Source: an uncultured SAR86 cluster bacterium (GTDB taxonomy: Bacteria; Pseudomonadota; Gammaproteobacteria; Magnimaribacterales; D2472). Taken from it: 39,008 bases of DNA. A program made the position numbers and the translations under genes. The stretch spans positions 78,581 through 117,588 of the forward strand of contig CACBPP010000002.1 in assembly GCA_902541175.1 (NCBI GenBank), given 5' to 3'. Shown in pieces: positions 1 to 8,269 of this stretch (position 1 is the first letter of the stretch; each line of letters starts with the position of its first letter). The notes beneath the pieces are model-generated. The model had not been told where the DNA came from. It searched no databases and saw nothing but the letters and a program-made list of their open reading frames with translations.

Positions 1-621
1 AATAAACCACCCTCCCCATAAGCTTTCATTTCTATCAAATAAGCCTCTGGCGGACCAATGTTGCACTGGTGTGAAGGTAAAGGTAAATTCATCAACTTTA
101 ATATCATCCCACCACGAAAACTCTTTAACATTTTTAATGTTTCTTTTTTTGAAAATATCTATATCCCCTTTTGGAATTAAAAAAATTAATTCTGGATTTA
201 GTCGTGATAGTTTTTTTAATGATCTTATATCTAAATGATCATAGTGATTATGACTTATAGTTACTACATCAATTTTTGGTAGCTGTTCGAGATTTATGCT
301 GGGTGGAATCAACCTTTTTGGTCCCAACCTCTTAAAAGGAGATGCTCTATTTGAAAAAACAGGATCAGTGAGGATCGTTAAATCATCAACTTTTATAATA
401 AATGTTGAGTGACCTATCCAAATAGTATGATTTTTATTTAAATCAGAATTGGTCCAATCATTGGATATATCTATAGAAGCTAAAACTGGTTTTTTTTGAT
501 TTCTTTGCCATCGAATTAAATCTTTAATTGATTTATCTATAGCCTGACCATTAGTATTTTTATATTCTCCTAGAATGGTTAATGGTATTAAAGCTAATAC
601 TACAAAGAAATATTTATACAT
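1..621 (-). CDS. MBL-fold metal-dependent hydrolase, NAPE-PLD/UlaG-like (3' end outside window)
   Basis: I translated this by eye from ATG at 621-619; the frame stays open to the window edge, giving 207 residues and no stop. The N-terminus (MYKYFFVVLALIPLTILG) is hydrophobic, like a signal peptide or membrane anchor. A WIGHSTF segment and a TDPVFSNRASPF segment lead to the metal-binding SHNHYDHLD motif. Near the edge lies QHWSARGLFDRNESLWGGW. This set is typical of the lactamase_B_2 family that includes N-acyl-phosphatidylethanolamine phospholipase D-like enzymes. Such enzymes use two metal ions to hydrolyse phosphodiester or related bonds. The true substrate cannot be told from sequence. A periplasmic or membrane-associated location is inferred from the N-terminus. 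Confidence 0.85.
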   Translation of the reverse strand, partial: MYKYFFVVLALIPLTILGEYKNTNGQAIDKSIKDLIRWQRNQKKPVLASIDISNDWTNSDLNKNHTIWIGHSTFIIKVDDLTILTDPVFSNRASPFKRLGPKRLIPPSINLEQLPKIDVVTISHNHYDHLDIRSLKKLSRLNPELIFLIPKGDIDIFKKRNIKNVKEFSWWDDIKVDEFTFTFTPVQHWSARGLFDRNESLWGGWFI

Positions 622-773
622 TATTTTTTAACTTGAGACTTTATATATAAATTCATTAAAAAAATAGAAAATTTAGAAATATAAGAAAATATAAATTTTA
701 CAAAGGTCACTTTTAATATTTTTAATTTTTGTATCATATTTAAATTATATATTTTTTCTAATAATTAGATAAA

Positions 774-800
774 AAAAACCGGGGTAAAACCCCGGTTTTT
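774..800 (-). terminator. Rho-independent terminator of TBDR 1
   Basis: There is a perfect inverted repeat with arms 774-784 and 790-800 and core CCGGGG/CCCCGG. The loop is 785-789. On the minus strand it is followed by a run of T (window A run 771-778). It lies 18 bases after the stop codon of the TonB receptor. The T run on the other side would let it work in both directions. Confidence 0.9.
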
Positions 801-818
801 AAAAGTTTTAACAAAAAC

Positions 819-3770
819 TTAGAACACCATATCTAGTCTAAGATTCCAATACATACCTAGGTTGTCATAAAAACCACCCATAGTATTACCATAACCATTA
901 GAAAGAACGTCACCAACAATTGGTGGAGTTTCGTCTAATAAGTTATTGATTGAAAGTGATACACCGATATTGTCATTGATTGAATAAACAGCATTCATGT
1001 CTATTAGATAGTACATGTCTTCAATTTCTGCTTGAGCAACTTTATCAGCTGCATAATCTGTATCAATACCTGACATTGTTCTTAAAGTACCTTGTACTGA
1101 CCAATCACCACCATTGGTAAAACCAACTTTAGTGTTTGTTCTTGTTTCAGGTGAAGGGAAACATTTGTTATTCCATAAACCTACACAATCAGTAACAGAT
1201 GACTCAACACCTGGTAAAAGTGTTGTTTCTTTTGTTAGTAAGTGTGTAATTGTTGAAGTAACAGATAATGTTCCTTTTGAAAGATCGAAATCTCCAGAAG
1301 CAACAACGTCAACACCTTCCCAAACTTTCTCAGCAACGTTTTGTACTTTGTCATCAACATAACCGCCAGTTAACCATAAGCTACCTGCCGCATTTCTGTT
1401 AATAGCATCACAAAGGATATTTAAAGTAGCACAAACTTCGATAATAGTTTCTTCATCCACAGATGAAATAGCTTTATCGATTTCAATAGACCAGTAGTCT
1501 ACAGATGCAGTAATTCCATTAGCAAATGTTAAAACCGCACCAGCTGTAACTGTTTCTGCTTCTTCAGGTACAAGGTTAAGGTTACCACCACCTCTATTGT
1601 AGTACTGTGAAGCAGGACTTAATGTAACACTGCCGTATTGAGAAGCAGTCATACCAGTTCTAGCACATTGCTCTTGAGTATAAACAGGAGTGCTACCTGC
1701 ACAATTATCTGTACCTTCCCATAATCCTTGTGATGATGGAATAAAGTAGTTAGCAACTGATGGAGCTCTTTCAGCAGTATTAAATCCAACTCTGAATTTT
1801 GCTACATCATTCATCACGTATGAAAGACTTATACGAGATGTTGTAGTACTTCCGCTTATTTCATAATCTGAAGATCTAAACGCAACGTCACCAGTAAGTT
1901 GTTCAGTTAATGGCACAGCAGCTTCTAAATAATATTCATCTACGCTAATTGTTCCAGAAACACCTTTAACAGCTCCACCAAATCCAAGAAGTAAACCTTC
2001 TTCATATGCTGAATCAGGAAGTCTGTCATAGGTTCTATCACTTTGCTCAACACCAACTACCATACTAACTGGTGCAGGTGAACCAGGAACTTGAAGATCA
2101 GTAGTACCACTAACAGTAAAGTTAAATGCTTCCACTTCGTTTGTACCTTTCATTGATCCTGTGATTCCAACCCCAGCTGCTTGCTCAGGTGTTACGCCTT
2201 GATAAGTGAATACGTTATAGTCTTCTATAGCTGTACCACCTTCAATTACATTTTTCAATTTGTCCGCGCTCATATCATTAACATAGAAAGAAGACGAATT
2301 TGTCTTACCGTATAAATATGAGAAATCATATGCCCAATCGCCAAGACCAAGATCGCCTTTTAAGCCCATGACAAATCTACCTGCATCGACGTTAATTTCG
2401 TCTTGTCTAGGTCCACCTTCTACGTTTCTTTTACCAACATATGTTGCATAACCAACCCATGTTCCGCAAATAGCAGTTGCTGGATCGTATACATAAGTTG
2501 AATTGCCATCTTCATCTTCAGCAGTTTGACCAAGACAGTATTCAGCATTTTTAGTCATACCACCATCTGCATAGTTAGCACCTTTAATAAATGCATTATC
2601 AACCGAATCTTTCCAAGCTTGTGGCATAGATTTATTATCAAATAACAATTGATACTCATCATTAAAGAAAGTACCTGATTGTGCGATACCACCAACTGTT
2701 GCAAATGTACTGTAATTCATTTCCATGTATGCAGTACCAACGCCTTCGATTTCAAACTCACCAAAAGCACCCATACTATCTCTTTTAGATGGATTTAACA
2801 TTTGAGCAACAGCAGCATAGTTATATCTAGTACCATCGTCATTAATTAAAGAACCGTCAGATGTCATGATTGACCAAAAATCTTGCTCATAAGCAGTGAT
2901 GTTTGTACCAATTAATTCTGGATCAGTATGTTGTGTAACTGTAAGTATTGGATATATGTCAAAGTGAGGTATTGGTGTATTAGCTGAACCACCACATGAA
3001 GTACCTGCTGTGCTTAATCCACAAGCAGCATAGTCACGATCAATGTTAGCCACCATAGCGTTTTCAGCTCTACTAATATACATTGTTATGTTACCAGCAC
3101 CATCCTGAACATCAGTACCCATAATCATTGAGAAACTATCTGTATCTCCATCATTTGCAGTACCTGAAGGATAAGGGAAGTTTTTAGCTTTTAGAGGAGC
3201 AATCACGATATTGTCATTATCATTGTCGTGTCTGTACCCACCAGTACTAACTGAAACTTCTACGCCATTAACCTTTCTAGTAATAAAGTTAACAACACCA
3301 GCAATAGCATCAGAACCATAAACAGCAGATGCACCACCAGTTAGAACGTCAACTCTTTCAAGTAATTGGACTGGTACTTGACCAACGTCAGCAACTTCAC
3401 TCCAAATACTTCCAGGCTGCATTCTTTTTCCATTTAATAGAGTTAATGTTCTAGATCCGCCTAATCCTCTAAGATCTAAACTTGCTGTACCAGTTTCACC
3501 ACTTGGTTCAAAACTTGAGTTAGCTGTCTCAATCTGAGGCATTTGGTTAAGAACGTCTTCTATTCTTGTTTGACCTGTTCTCTTAATGTTGTCTGCAGTA
3601 ACAACTGTAACTGGACTAACAGCCTCAAAGCCATCGACTTTAAGCCTTGTACCAGTAACAATTACTTCCTCAACATCGTCCGCAGACTCGTCTTGTGCAA
3701 CAAGATTGGTATTTAGAACACCAAAAGATAACACAAGAACAGAGAACAAATAATTTTTATAATTAAACAT
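819..3770 (-). CDS. TonB-dependent outer-membrane receptor 1 (983 aa)
   Basis: This is an outer-membrane active transporter that imports a ligand using TonB-ExbBD energy. A signal peptide of about 25 residues ends at VAQ/DES. A TonB-box-like stretch follows (VEEVIVTGTR, residues ~34-43). The plug domain occupies roughly residues 50-165, with TLTLLNGKRM and the signature RVDVLTGGASAVYGSDAIAG. The rest is a long beta-barrel ending in the aromatic LRLDMVF, as expected for outer-membrane insertion. The start has a strong AGGGG Shine-Dalgarno a few bases upstream. It is monocistronic with its own terminator and is divergent from fabI. The ligand is unknown; no TonB/ExbB or regulator gene is nearby. 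The long barrel is like receptors for larger organic molecules rather than classic siderophore receptors, but this is only a size argument. Confidence 0.95.
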   Translation of the reverse strand: MFNYKNYLFSVLVLSFGVLNTNLVAQDESADDVEEVIVTGTRLKVDGFEAVSPVTVVTADNIKRTGQTRIEDVLNQMPQIETANSSFEPSGETGTASLDLRGLGGSRTLTLLNGKRMQPGSIWSEVADVGQVPVQLLERVDVLTGGASAVYGSDAIAGVVNFITRKVNGVEVSVSTGGYRHDNDNDNIVIAPLKAKNFPYPSGTANDGDTDSFSMIMGTDVQDGAGNITMYISRAENAMVANIDRDYAACGLSTAGTSCGGSANTPIPHFDIYPILTVTQHTDPELIGTNITAYEQDFWSIMTSDGSLINDDGTRYNYAAVAQMLNPSKRDSMGAFGEFEIEGVGTAYMEMNYSTFATVGGIAQSGTFFNDEYQLLFDNKSMPQAWKDSVDNAFIKGANYADGGMTKNAEYCLGQTAEDEDGNSTYVYDPATAICGTWVGYATYVGKRNVEGGPRQDEINVDAGRFVMGLKGDLGLGDWAYDFSYLYGKTNSSSFYVNDMSADKLKNVIEGGTAIEDYNVFTYQGVTPEQAAGVGITGSMKGTNEVEAFNFTVSGTTDLQVPGSPAPVSMVVGVEQSDRTYDRLPDSAYEEGLLLGFGGAVKGVSGTISVDEYYLEAAVPLTEQLTGDVAFRSSDYEISGSTTTSRISLSYVMNDVAKFRVGFNTAERAPSVANYFIPSSQGLWEGTDNCAGSTPVYTQEQCARTGMTASQYGSVTLSPASQYYNRGGGNLNLVPEEAETVTAGAVLTFANGITASVDYWSIEIDKAISSVDEETIIEVCATLNILCDAINRNAAGSLWLTGGYVDDKVQNVAEKVWEGVDVVASGDFDLSKGTLSVTSTITHLLTKETTLLPGVESSVTDCVGLWNNKCFPSPETRTNTKVGFTNGGDWSVQGTLRTMSGIDTDYAADKVAQAEIEDMYYLIDMNAVYSINDNIGVSLSINNLLDETPPIVGDVLSNGYGNTMGGFYDNLGMYWNLRLDMVF

Positions 3771-3808
3771 ACAATTCCCCTGTAGTTTTTGTTAAATTTG
3801 ATGAAAAA

Positions 3809-3833
3809 CACGATCAAACTCGTGAGTTTCACG
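3809..3833 (-). other. Two mutually exclusive small hairpins in the TBDR 1 leader
   Basis: On the minus strand CGTGA-AAC-TCACG (3833-3821) is followed by CACGA-GTTTGA-TCGTG (3824-3809). The two stems share bases 3821-3824, so only one can form at a time. They lie 39-63 bases before the start codon. Function, and even transcription of this stretch, is inferred. Confidence 0.3.
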
Positions 3834-3995
3834 TTATGACAGACATTGTTTCAGAGTTTTGGCTATAAATCTACATTTTTTTACATTTATTTATAATTTA
3901 TTATAAGTAGAAAATATATCTATAAAAAACGTATATAGTTCTAGTTTTTACTTAAATATAACTTTTAAACGATTTTTTCTCTTACAATATAAAAA

Positions 3996-4001
3996 TATAA
4001 T
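3996..4001 (+). promoter_or_regulatory. Candidate -10 element of the fabI operon
   Basis: TATAAT lies 13 bases before the fabI ATG, with no recognisable -35 and no Shine-Dalgarno. An alternative -10 is TACAAT at 3983-3988. The surrounding DNA is very AT-rich, so a chance match is possible. Confidence 0.35.
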
Positions 4002-4014
4002 TAAAACAACGCTT

Positions 4015-4806
4015 ATGCTTTTAAAAGATAAAAAATTCTTAATTTCAGGTTTGGCTAACAAATATTCGATTGCTTCAGGTATAGCTTTAGCTATGAATCG
4101 TGAAGGTGCGGAACTTGCTTTTACATACCAAAATGAGAGGTTATTAAAAAACCTAAAACCTATTGCAGAGCAATGTAACTCTGATATTTTTTTGGAATGT
4201 GATGTTGCTGATGATAATTCTATTGCTGCTACTTTTAAACAATTATCTTCTAAATGGAAAAAATTTGATGGCTTTGTTCACTCCATAGGTTATGCACCTG
4301 CAGACCAACTAGAAGGAGATTTTTTAGAAGCTACTAATCGTGAAGGATTTAAGATCGCCCATGATATTAGCTCATATAGTTTTACAGCAATGGCTAAAGA
4401 GGCTAAATCAATGCTCAATGAAAACTCTGCTCTTTTAACCTTAACCTATTTAGGTTCAACTCAAACAATGCCAAATTACAATGTGATGGGTCTTGCCAAA
4501 GCAAGCTTGGAGGCTAATACACGATTTTTAGCTGCATCCTTAGGTAAAGATAATATTCGTGTAAATGCTATATCTGCTGGTCCAATTAAAACATTGGCCG
4601 CATCAGGTGTAAAAAATTTTAGAAAAATGCTCTCTCAACATTCTAATAGAGCGCCTCTAGGAAGAACAGTAACTGCAGAAGAGGTTGGAAATGTTGCTGC
4701 TTTTTTATGTTCTGATTATGCAAGTGGAATCACAGGGGAAATTACTTACGTAGATGCTGGTTTTAATATTGCAGCTATGCCACTTACAGAATTTAATAAT
4801 GATTAA
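4015..4806 (+). CDS. fabI: Enoyl-[acyl-carrier-protein] reductase (NADH)
   Basis: FabI reduces trans-2-enoyl-ACP to acyl-ACP in the last step of each fatty-acid elongation cycle, in the cytoplasm. The 263-residue length fits the family. The sequence matches E. coli FabI closely by eye: [39 protein letters not shown], and the catalytic Tyr-x6-Lys in YNVMGLAK (Tyr155, Lys162) with the second active-site Tyr145. [17 protein letters not shown] is also present. The N-terminal nucleotide-binding segment is of the modified SDR type ([12 protein letters not shown]). It is the first gene of a plus-strand run and overlaps the start of the methyltransferase gene. A start at 4015 matches the usual N-terminus. 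It is not next to other fatty-acid synthesis genes. Confidence 0.96.
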   Translation: MLLKDKKFLISGLANKYSIASGIALAMNREGAELAFTYQNERLLKNLKPIAEQCNSDIFLECDVADDNSIAATFKQLSSKWKKFDGFVHSIGYAPADQLEGDFLEATNREGFKIAHDISSYSFTAMAKEAKSMLNENSALLTLTYLGSTQTMPNYNVMGLAKASLEANTRFLAASLGKDNIRVNAISAGPIKTLAASGVKNFRKMLSQHSNRAPLGRTVTAEEVGNVAAFLCSDYASGITGEITYVDAGFNIAAMPLTEFNND

Positions 4807-5422
4807 AGCTGCATACGAAAAATTTTTGCTGCCGAAGCTTTTAGATACATGTTGTTCAACCAAGCCGATTCAATATCAAAGAAAAAAAATAGTGCCTCAA
4901 GCAAAAGGTACTGTACTTGAAATTGGTGTGGGTTCAGGTCTTAACATTCCTTTTTACGAAAAAAAAGATATTCATAAGATTTATGGCTTAGATCCATCTG
5001 AAGAACTATGCGAAATGGCAAGAAAAACTGCTGAAAATAATCAATTAAAAATAGACTTTTTAATAAATGGTGCTGAAGAAATTGAACTTCCATCAAATTC
5101 AATTGATACAGTGCTTATTACTTATACTTTGTGCACCATCCCAAATCCAAATGATGCTTTGAAAGAAATTAAAAGAGTGATGAGATCAGATGCCAGAATT
5201 CTTTTTTGTGAACATGGCACTGCTCCAGATAAAAATATTGTTAAATGGCAAAATAGAATAAACCCTTTATGGGGAAAATTATTTGGTGGTTGCAATATAA
5301 ATAGAGATATACCTAATATATTGGTGAGTGCTGGTTTCAAAATTAAAAATCTTGATCAAATGTATCTTCCAAGCACTCCCAAAATAGTTGGATATAACTA
5401 TTGGGGGAATGCCTCGACCTAA
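4799..5422 (+). CDS. Class I SAM-dependent methyltransferase (207 aa)
   Basis: I chose ATG 4799, which overlaps the fabI stop by 8 bases; an in-frame upstream start would run far into fabI. A Rossmann-type SAM-binding motif I is clear ([11 protein letters not shown], residues 39-49). It is followed by an acidic segment in the motif II position ([10 protein letters not shown]) and the later motif [19 protein letters not shown]. The C-terminal half has [20 protein letters not shown], as in UbiE/METTL7-type methyltransferases. The substrate is unknown. The overlap with fabI implies coupled translation, and the family often acts on lipids or quinones, so a lipid substrate is possible but unproven. 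Confidence 0.85.
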   Translation: MIKAAYEKFLLPKLLDTCCSTKPIQYQRKKIVPQAKGTVLEIGVGSGLNIPFYEKKDIHKIYGLDPSEELCEMARKTAENNQLKIDFLINGAEEIELPSNSIDTVLITYTLCTIPNPNDALKEIKRVMRSDARILFCEHGTAPDKNIVKWQNRINPLWGKLFGGCNINRDIPNILVSAGFKIKNLDQMYLPSTPKIVGYNYWGNAST

Positions 5423-5426
5423 AAAT

Positions 5427-6872
5427 ATGAAAAACAGGCCTGTCGTTGTTGGGATAAGTTGTCTTCAACAAAAAGGAGATTTTAATGATCTCGATGAAGC
5501 GCTAATACTTATGGATAAGGCTACCAAGGCCGCAATAAAAGATTCTACAAATAAAAATATTGTAAATTACATCAATGAAATTCGTATTCCAAAAGGTTTT
5601 TGGAGATATAGGGATCCCGGTAGATGGGTTGCTGAAAATAATAATATAAATTCAGCTGAAACAAGCGTTACAAAAATAGGGATTCTGCAACAAAATCTAA
5701 TTAATTCTGCTTGTAAAAGAATCATCAATGGTGAAATTAATGGTAGTTTAGTTTTGGGTGGAGAATCTAGATATAAGATGCTCAGAGCTTCGATTGAAAA
5801 TAAAGAATATGTTGAAACTCCGTTAAATAAAAATCCTGATAATTATATTAAAGCTCCTGACGAACTTCAGCTAGATGTTGAAGAACAAGAATTAGGTCTT
5901 ATGGCTGTTGGGTATTATGCAATACTAGAAAGCGCCTTTAGGGCCGCATCCAGAAGTAAAATTGATAAACATAATGATTTTATAGCTAATCTTTATGCTC
6001 ATTTTTCAAAAATTGCAGCAAAAAATAATGATGGATGGATAGAAAAATCTCTTAAAAAATCTGAAATCCTTAACGAATCTAAAAAAAATCCAGCTCAGGC
6101 ATATCCATATAATAAATATCATTGTACAAGTTGGAATGTCAATCAATCAGCTGCAATAATAATCTGTTCTGAAGAGGTAGCTGATAATCTATCAGTACCA
6201 TTTGAGAAAAGAGTTTATCCCCTAGCCTCTTCAGAAAATAATCATATGATTGCTACCCTTCAGAGACCAAACTTAATTAGACCATTTGGAATGCAGCTGG
6301 CTTCTGAATTTATTCTACAAATATGTAAAAAAAATAATCTCAATATAGATTTCTATGATTTGTATAGCTGTTTTCCTGTTGCGATACAAATGTTTGCTAA
6401 ATCTCTTGAAGTAAAAGATCTTAATAATTCTTCTATTACAGGAGCAATGCCATTTGCTGGAGGACCTATTAACAGTTTTGTTCTTCATTCCTCTGCAAAA
6501 TTAATATCAAGAATCAGGGAAGAACAAAAAGGAATCGGTATTATTACTGGAGTGTCAGGAATGATGACAAAACAATCTTATGCCTTATGGTCCAAAAATC
6601 CAGTTATTGATTTTATTTATAAAGATTATACAAATGAGGCTAATTCTATAGAAATACCAATAGAGTTATCAAATGATGTTAATGGAGATGGTACTATTAT
6701 TGGGTATACGGTAATAAAAAAAGATTTCTCGAAAGCAGTGATTTATCTTGATACAACTGATAATAAAAGAAAATTGATTACTTCGTCTGATAAAACTATT
6801 ATTAAATTAATGGAGAATGAAGAATGGGTAGGAAAAAAAGTACATTTCAAAAATCATCAATTAGTTTTATAA
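5427..6872 (+). CDS. Thiolase-like protein with C-terminal OB-type domain
   Basis: Starting at ATG 5427 (4 bases after the methyltransferase stop) gives 481 residues beginning MKNRPVVVG, the usual family N-terminus. ATG 5409 is the alternative; neither has a good Shine-Dalgarno. The thiolase fold shows in INGSLVLGGES, the central domain with YDLYSCFPVA, and GAMPFAGGPINSFVLHS in the position of the thiolase glycine/histidine loop. The last ~85 residues look like an OB-type appendage. By eye the nucleophilic Cys expected before LQQNLINSA is missing (VTKIG). The C-terminal Cys is also replaced (GIITGVSGMM). This places it with the thiolase-like proteins annotated as acetyl-CoA acetyltransferase, whose activity is uncertain. 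Its operon with fabI and a methyltransferase suggests acyl-CoA or lipid chemistry. Confidence 0.8.
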   Translation: MKNRPVVVGISCLQQKGDFNDLDEALILMDKATKAAIKDSTNKNIVNYINEIRIPKGFWRYRDPGRWVAENNNINSAETSVTKIGILQQNLINSACKRIINGEINGSLVLGGESRYKMLRASIENKEYVETPLNKNPDNYIKAPDELQLDVEEQELGLMAVGYYAILESAFRAASRSKIDKHNDFIANLYAHFSKIAAKNNDGWIEKSLKKSEILNESKKNPAQAYPYNKYHCTSWNVNQSAAIIICSEEVADNLSVPFEKRVYPLASSENNHMIATLQRPNLIRPFGMQLASEFILQICKKNNLNIDFYDLYSCFPVAIQMFAKSLEVKDLNNSSITGAMPFAGGPINSFVLHSSAKLISRIREEQKGIGIITGVSGMMTKQSYALWSKNPVIDFIYKDYTNEANSIEIPIELSNDVNGDGTIIGYTVIKKDFSKAVIYLDTTDNKRKLITSSDKTIIKLMENEEWVGKKVHFKNHQLVL

Positions 6873-8269
6873 CTTTATTATTTCTTTGTAGCTTCATTTC
6901 AGCTGATGAAGTTCTAAAAAATATTGAAAAGCACAAACAAAAATTTGAAAACGTAGCAAATGAAATTTGGGATTATGCTGAAGTTGGTTATCAAGAGTTA
7001 AAGAGTGCAAATTTATTAATTAATGCGCTTCAATCTCAAGGATTTGAGATTAAAACTAATTTAGCAGGAATACCTACAGCTTTCATAGCTGAATTTAATA
7101 ATGGTGGTCCAATTATTGGCATCCTTGGAGAATTTGATGCCCTTCCAGGTTTGGCTCAAACAAAATCTCCATTTAAAGAGGTAATTAATAATTCTACAGG
7201 TGCTGGTCATGCTTGTGGTCATCACTTATTTGGAGCTGCATCAGCATGGGCTGCAGTGGCAATAAAAGAATGGATAGTTGAAAATAATATTGAAGGGACC
7301 ATAAGGTTTTATGGTACTCCAGCTGAAGAAGGTGGATCTGGAAAAGTTTACATGGTAAGAGAAGGTCTATTTAATGATGTTGATATTGTTCTTCACTGGC
7401 ATCCAGATGATGTAAATAGCGCCAACTCAAGAACGTCGAATGCAAATAAATCTGCAAAATTTACTTTCAAAGGCATTTCCGCTCATGCGGCTGGTTCGCC
7501 TGAACAAGGAAGATCAGCGCTTGATGGTGTTGAAGCAATGAATCACATGGTAAATATGATGCGTGAACATATTCCTCAAGAATCAAGAATTCATTATGTC
7601 ATTACAAAAGGAGGCTTGGCACCAAATGTAGTACCAGATATTGCAGAGGTTTATTATTATGTGAGACATCCAAAAATGTCTGTAGTTGATGATCTTTTCA
7701 AAAGAGTTGTAAATACAGCATCAGGGGCTGCAATTGGGACAGATACTAAAATGTCATATGAAGTAATGCATGGAAATTTTTCACTACTGCCAAACGATAC
7801 TATTCAAAAGATAGTACATAAAAATCTTGAGGCGATTGGAGGCGTTAGTTATGACGAAGAAGAAACTAAGTATGCTACCGAAATATACGAAACTTTTTTT
7901 GAACCTGATAATGAGATAGGCACTCAAGAGTCCATTAGACCCTTTAAGACATCACATAGTTATGGCTCTACTGATGTTGGAGATGTGAGCTGGAATGTTC
8001 CAACTGCAGGTTTAAGGACTGCAACCTGGGTCCCAGGCACTGCAGCTCACTCATGGCAAGCTGTAGCAATTGGTAGAACATCAATAGGATTAAAGGGTGC
8101 GGAAGTTGCAGCTAAAGTGCTTGCAAAAACAGCGGAAGATATCTTCTTAAATCAAAATATTATTACGGAAGCAAAAAACGAACATAATGCTAGAATTGGA
8201 TCTGATTTCAATTACACGCCACTTCTTGGTGATAGAGAGCCTCCCTTAGATTATAGAAAAGTTAATTAG
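6824..8269 (+). CDS. Exported M20 amidohydrolase, AbgB-like
   Basis: This 481-residue protein has a signal peptide (hydrophobic core SFITLLFLCSFISA, residues 14-27). The start ATG 6824 has GGAG at 6812-6815, and the gene overlaps the thiolase-like gene by 49 bases. Metal-ligand motifs of family M20 are present: LGEFDALPG (101-109), GHACGHH (128-134), PAEEGG (166-171) and HWHPDD (191-196). The dimerisation region AHAAGSPEQGRSALDG and the C-terminal STDVGDVSWNVPT and AHSWQ strongly resemble AbgB, the catalytic subunit that cleaves p-aminobenzoyl-glutamate. E. coli AbgB is cytoplasmic and works with AbgA. Here there is an export signal and no abgA, so a periplasmic aminoacyl or N-acyl amino acid hydrolase is equally possible. 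It converges on ggt, overlapping by 8 bases. Confidence 0.88.
   Translation: MGRKKSTFQKSSISFITLLFLCSFISADEVLKNIEKHKQKFENVANEIWDYAEVGYQELKSANLLINALQSQGFEIKTNLAGIPTAFIAEFNNGGPIIGILGEFDALPGLAQTKSPFKEVINNSTGAGHACGHHLFGAASAWAAVAIKEWIVENNIEGTIRFYGTPAEEGGSGKVYMVREGLFNDVDIVLHWHPDDVNSANSRTSNANKSAKFTFKGISAHAAGSPEQGRSALDGVEAMNHMVNMMREHIPQESRIHYVITKGGLAPNVVPDIAEVYYYVRHPKMSVVDDLFKRVVNTASGAAIGTDTKMSYEVMHGNFSLLPNDTIQKIVHKNLEAIGGVSYDEEETKYATEIYETFFEPDNEIGTQESIRPFKTSHSYGSTDVGDVSWNVPTAGLRTATWVPGTAAHSWQAVAIGRTSIGLKGAEVAAKVLAKTAEDIFLNQNIITEAKNEHNARIGSDFNYTPLLGDREPPLDYRKVN

Noticed and set aside
4754-4798. Upstream start of the methyltransferase inside fabI
   Set aside because: It adds a hydrophobic peptide not expected in the family; ATG 4799 gives the usual start with a stop-start overlap.
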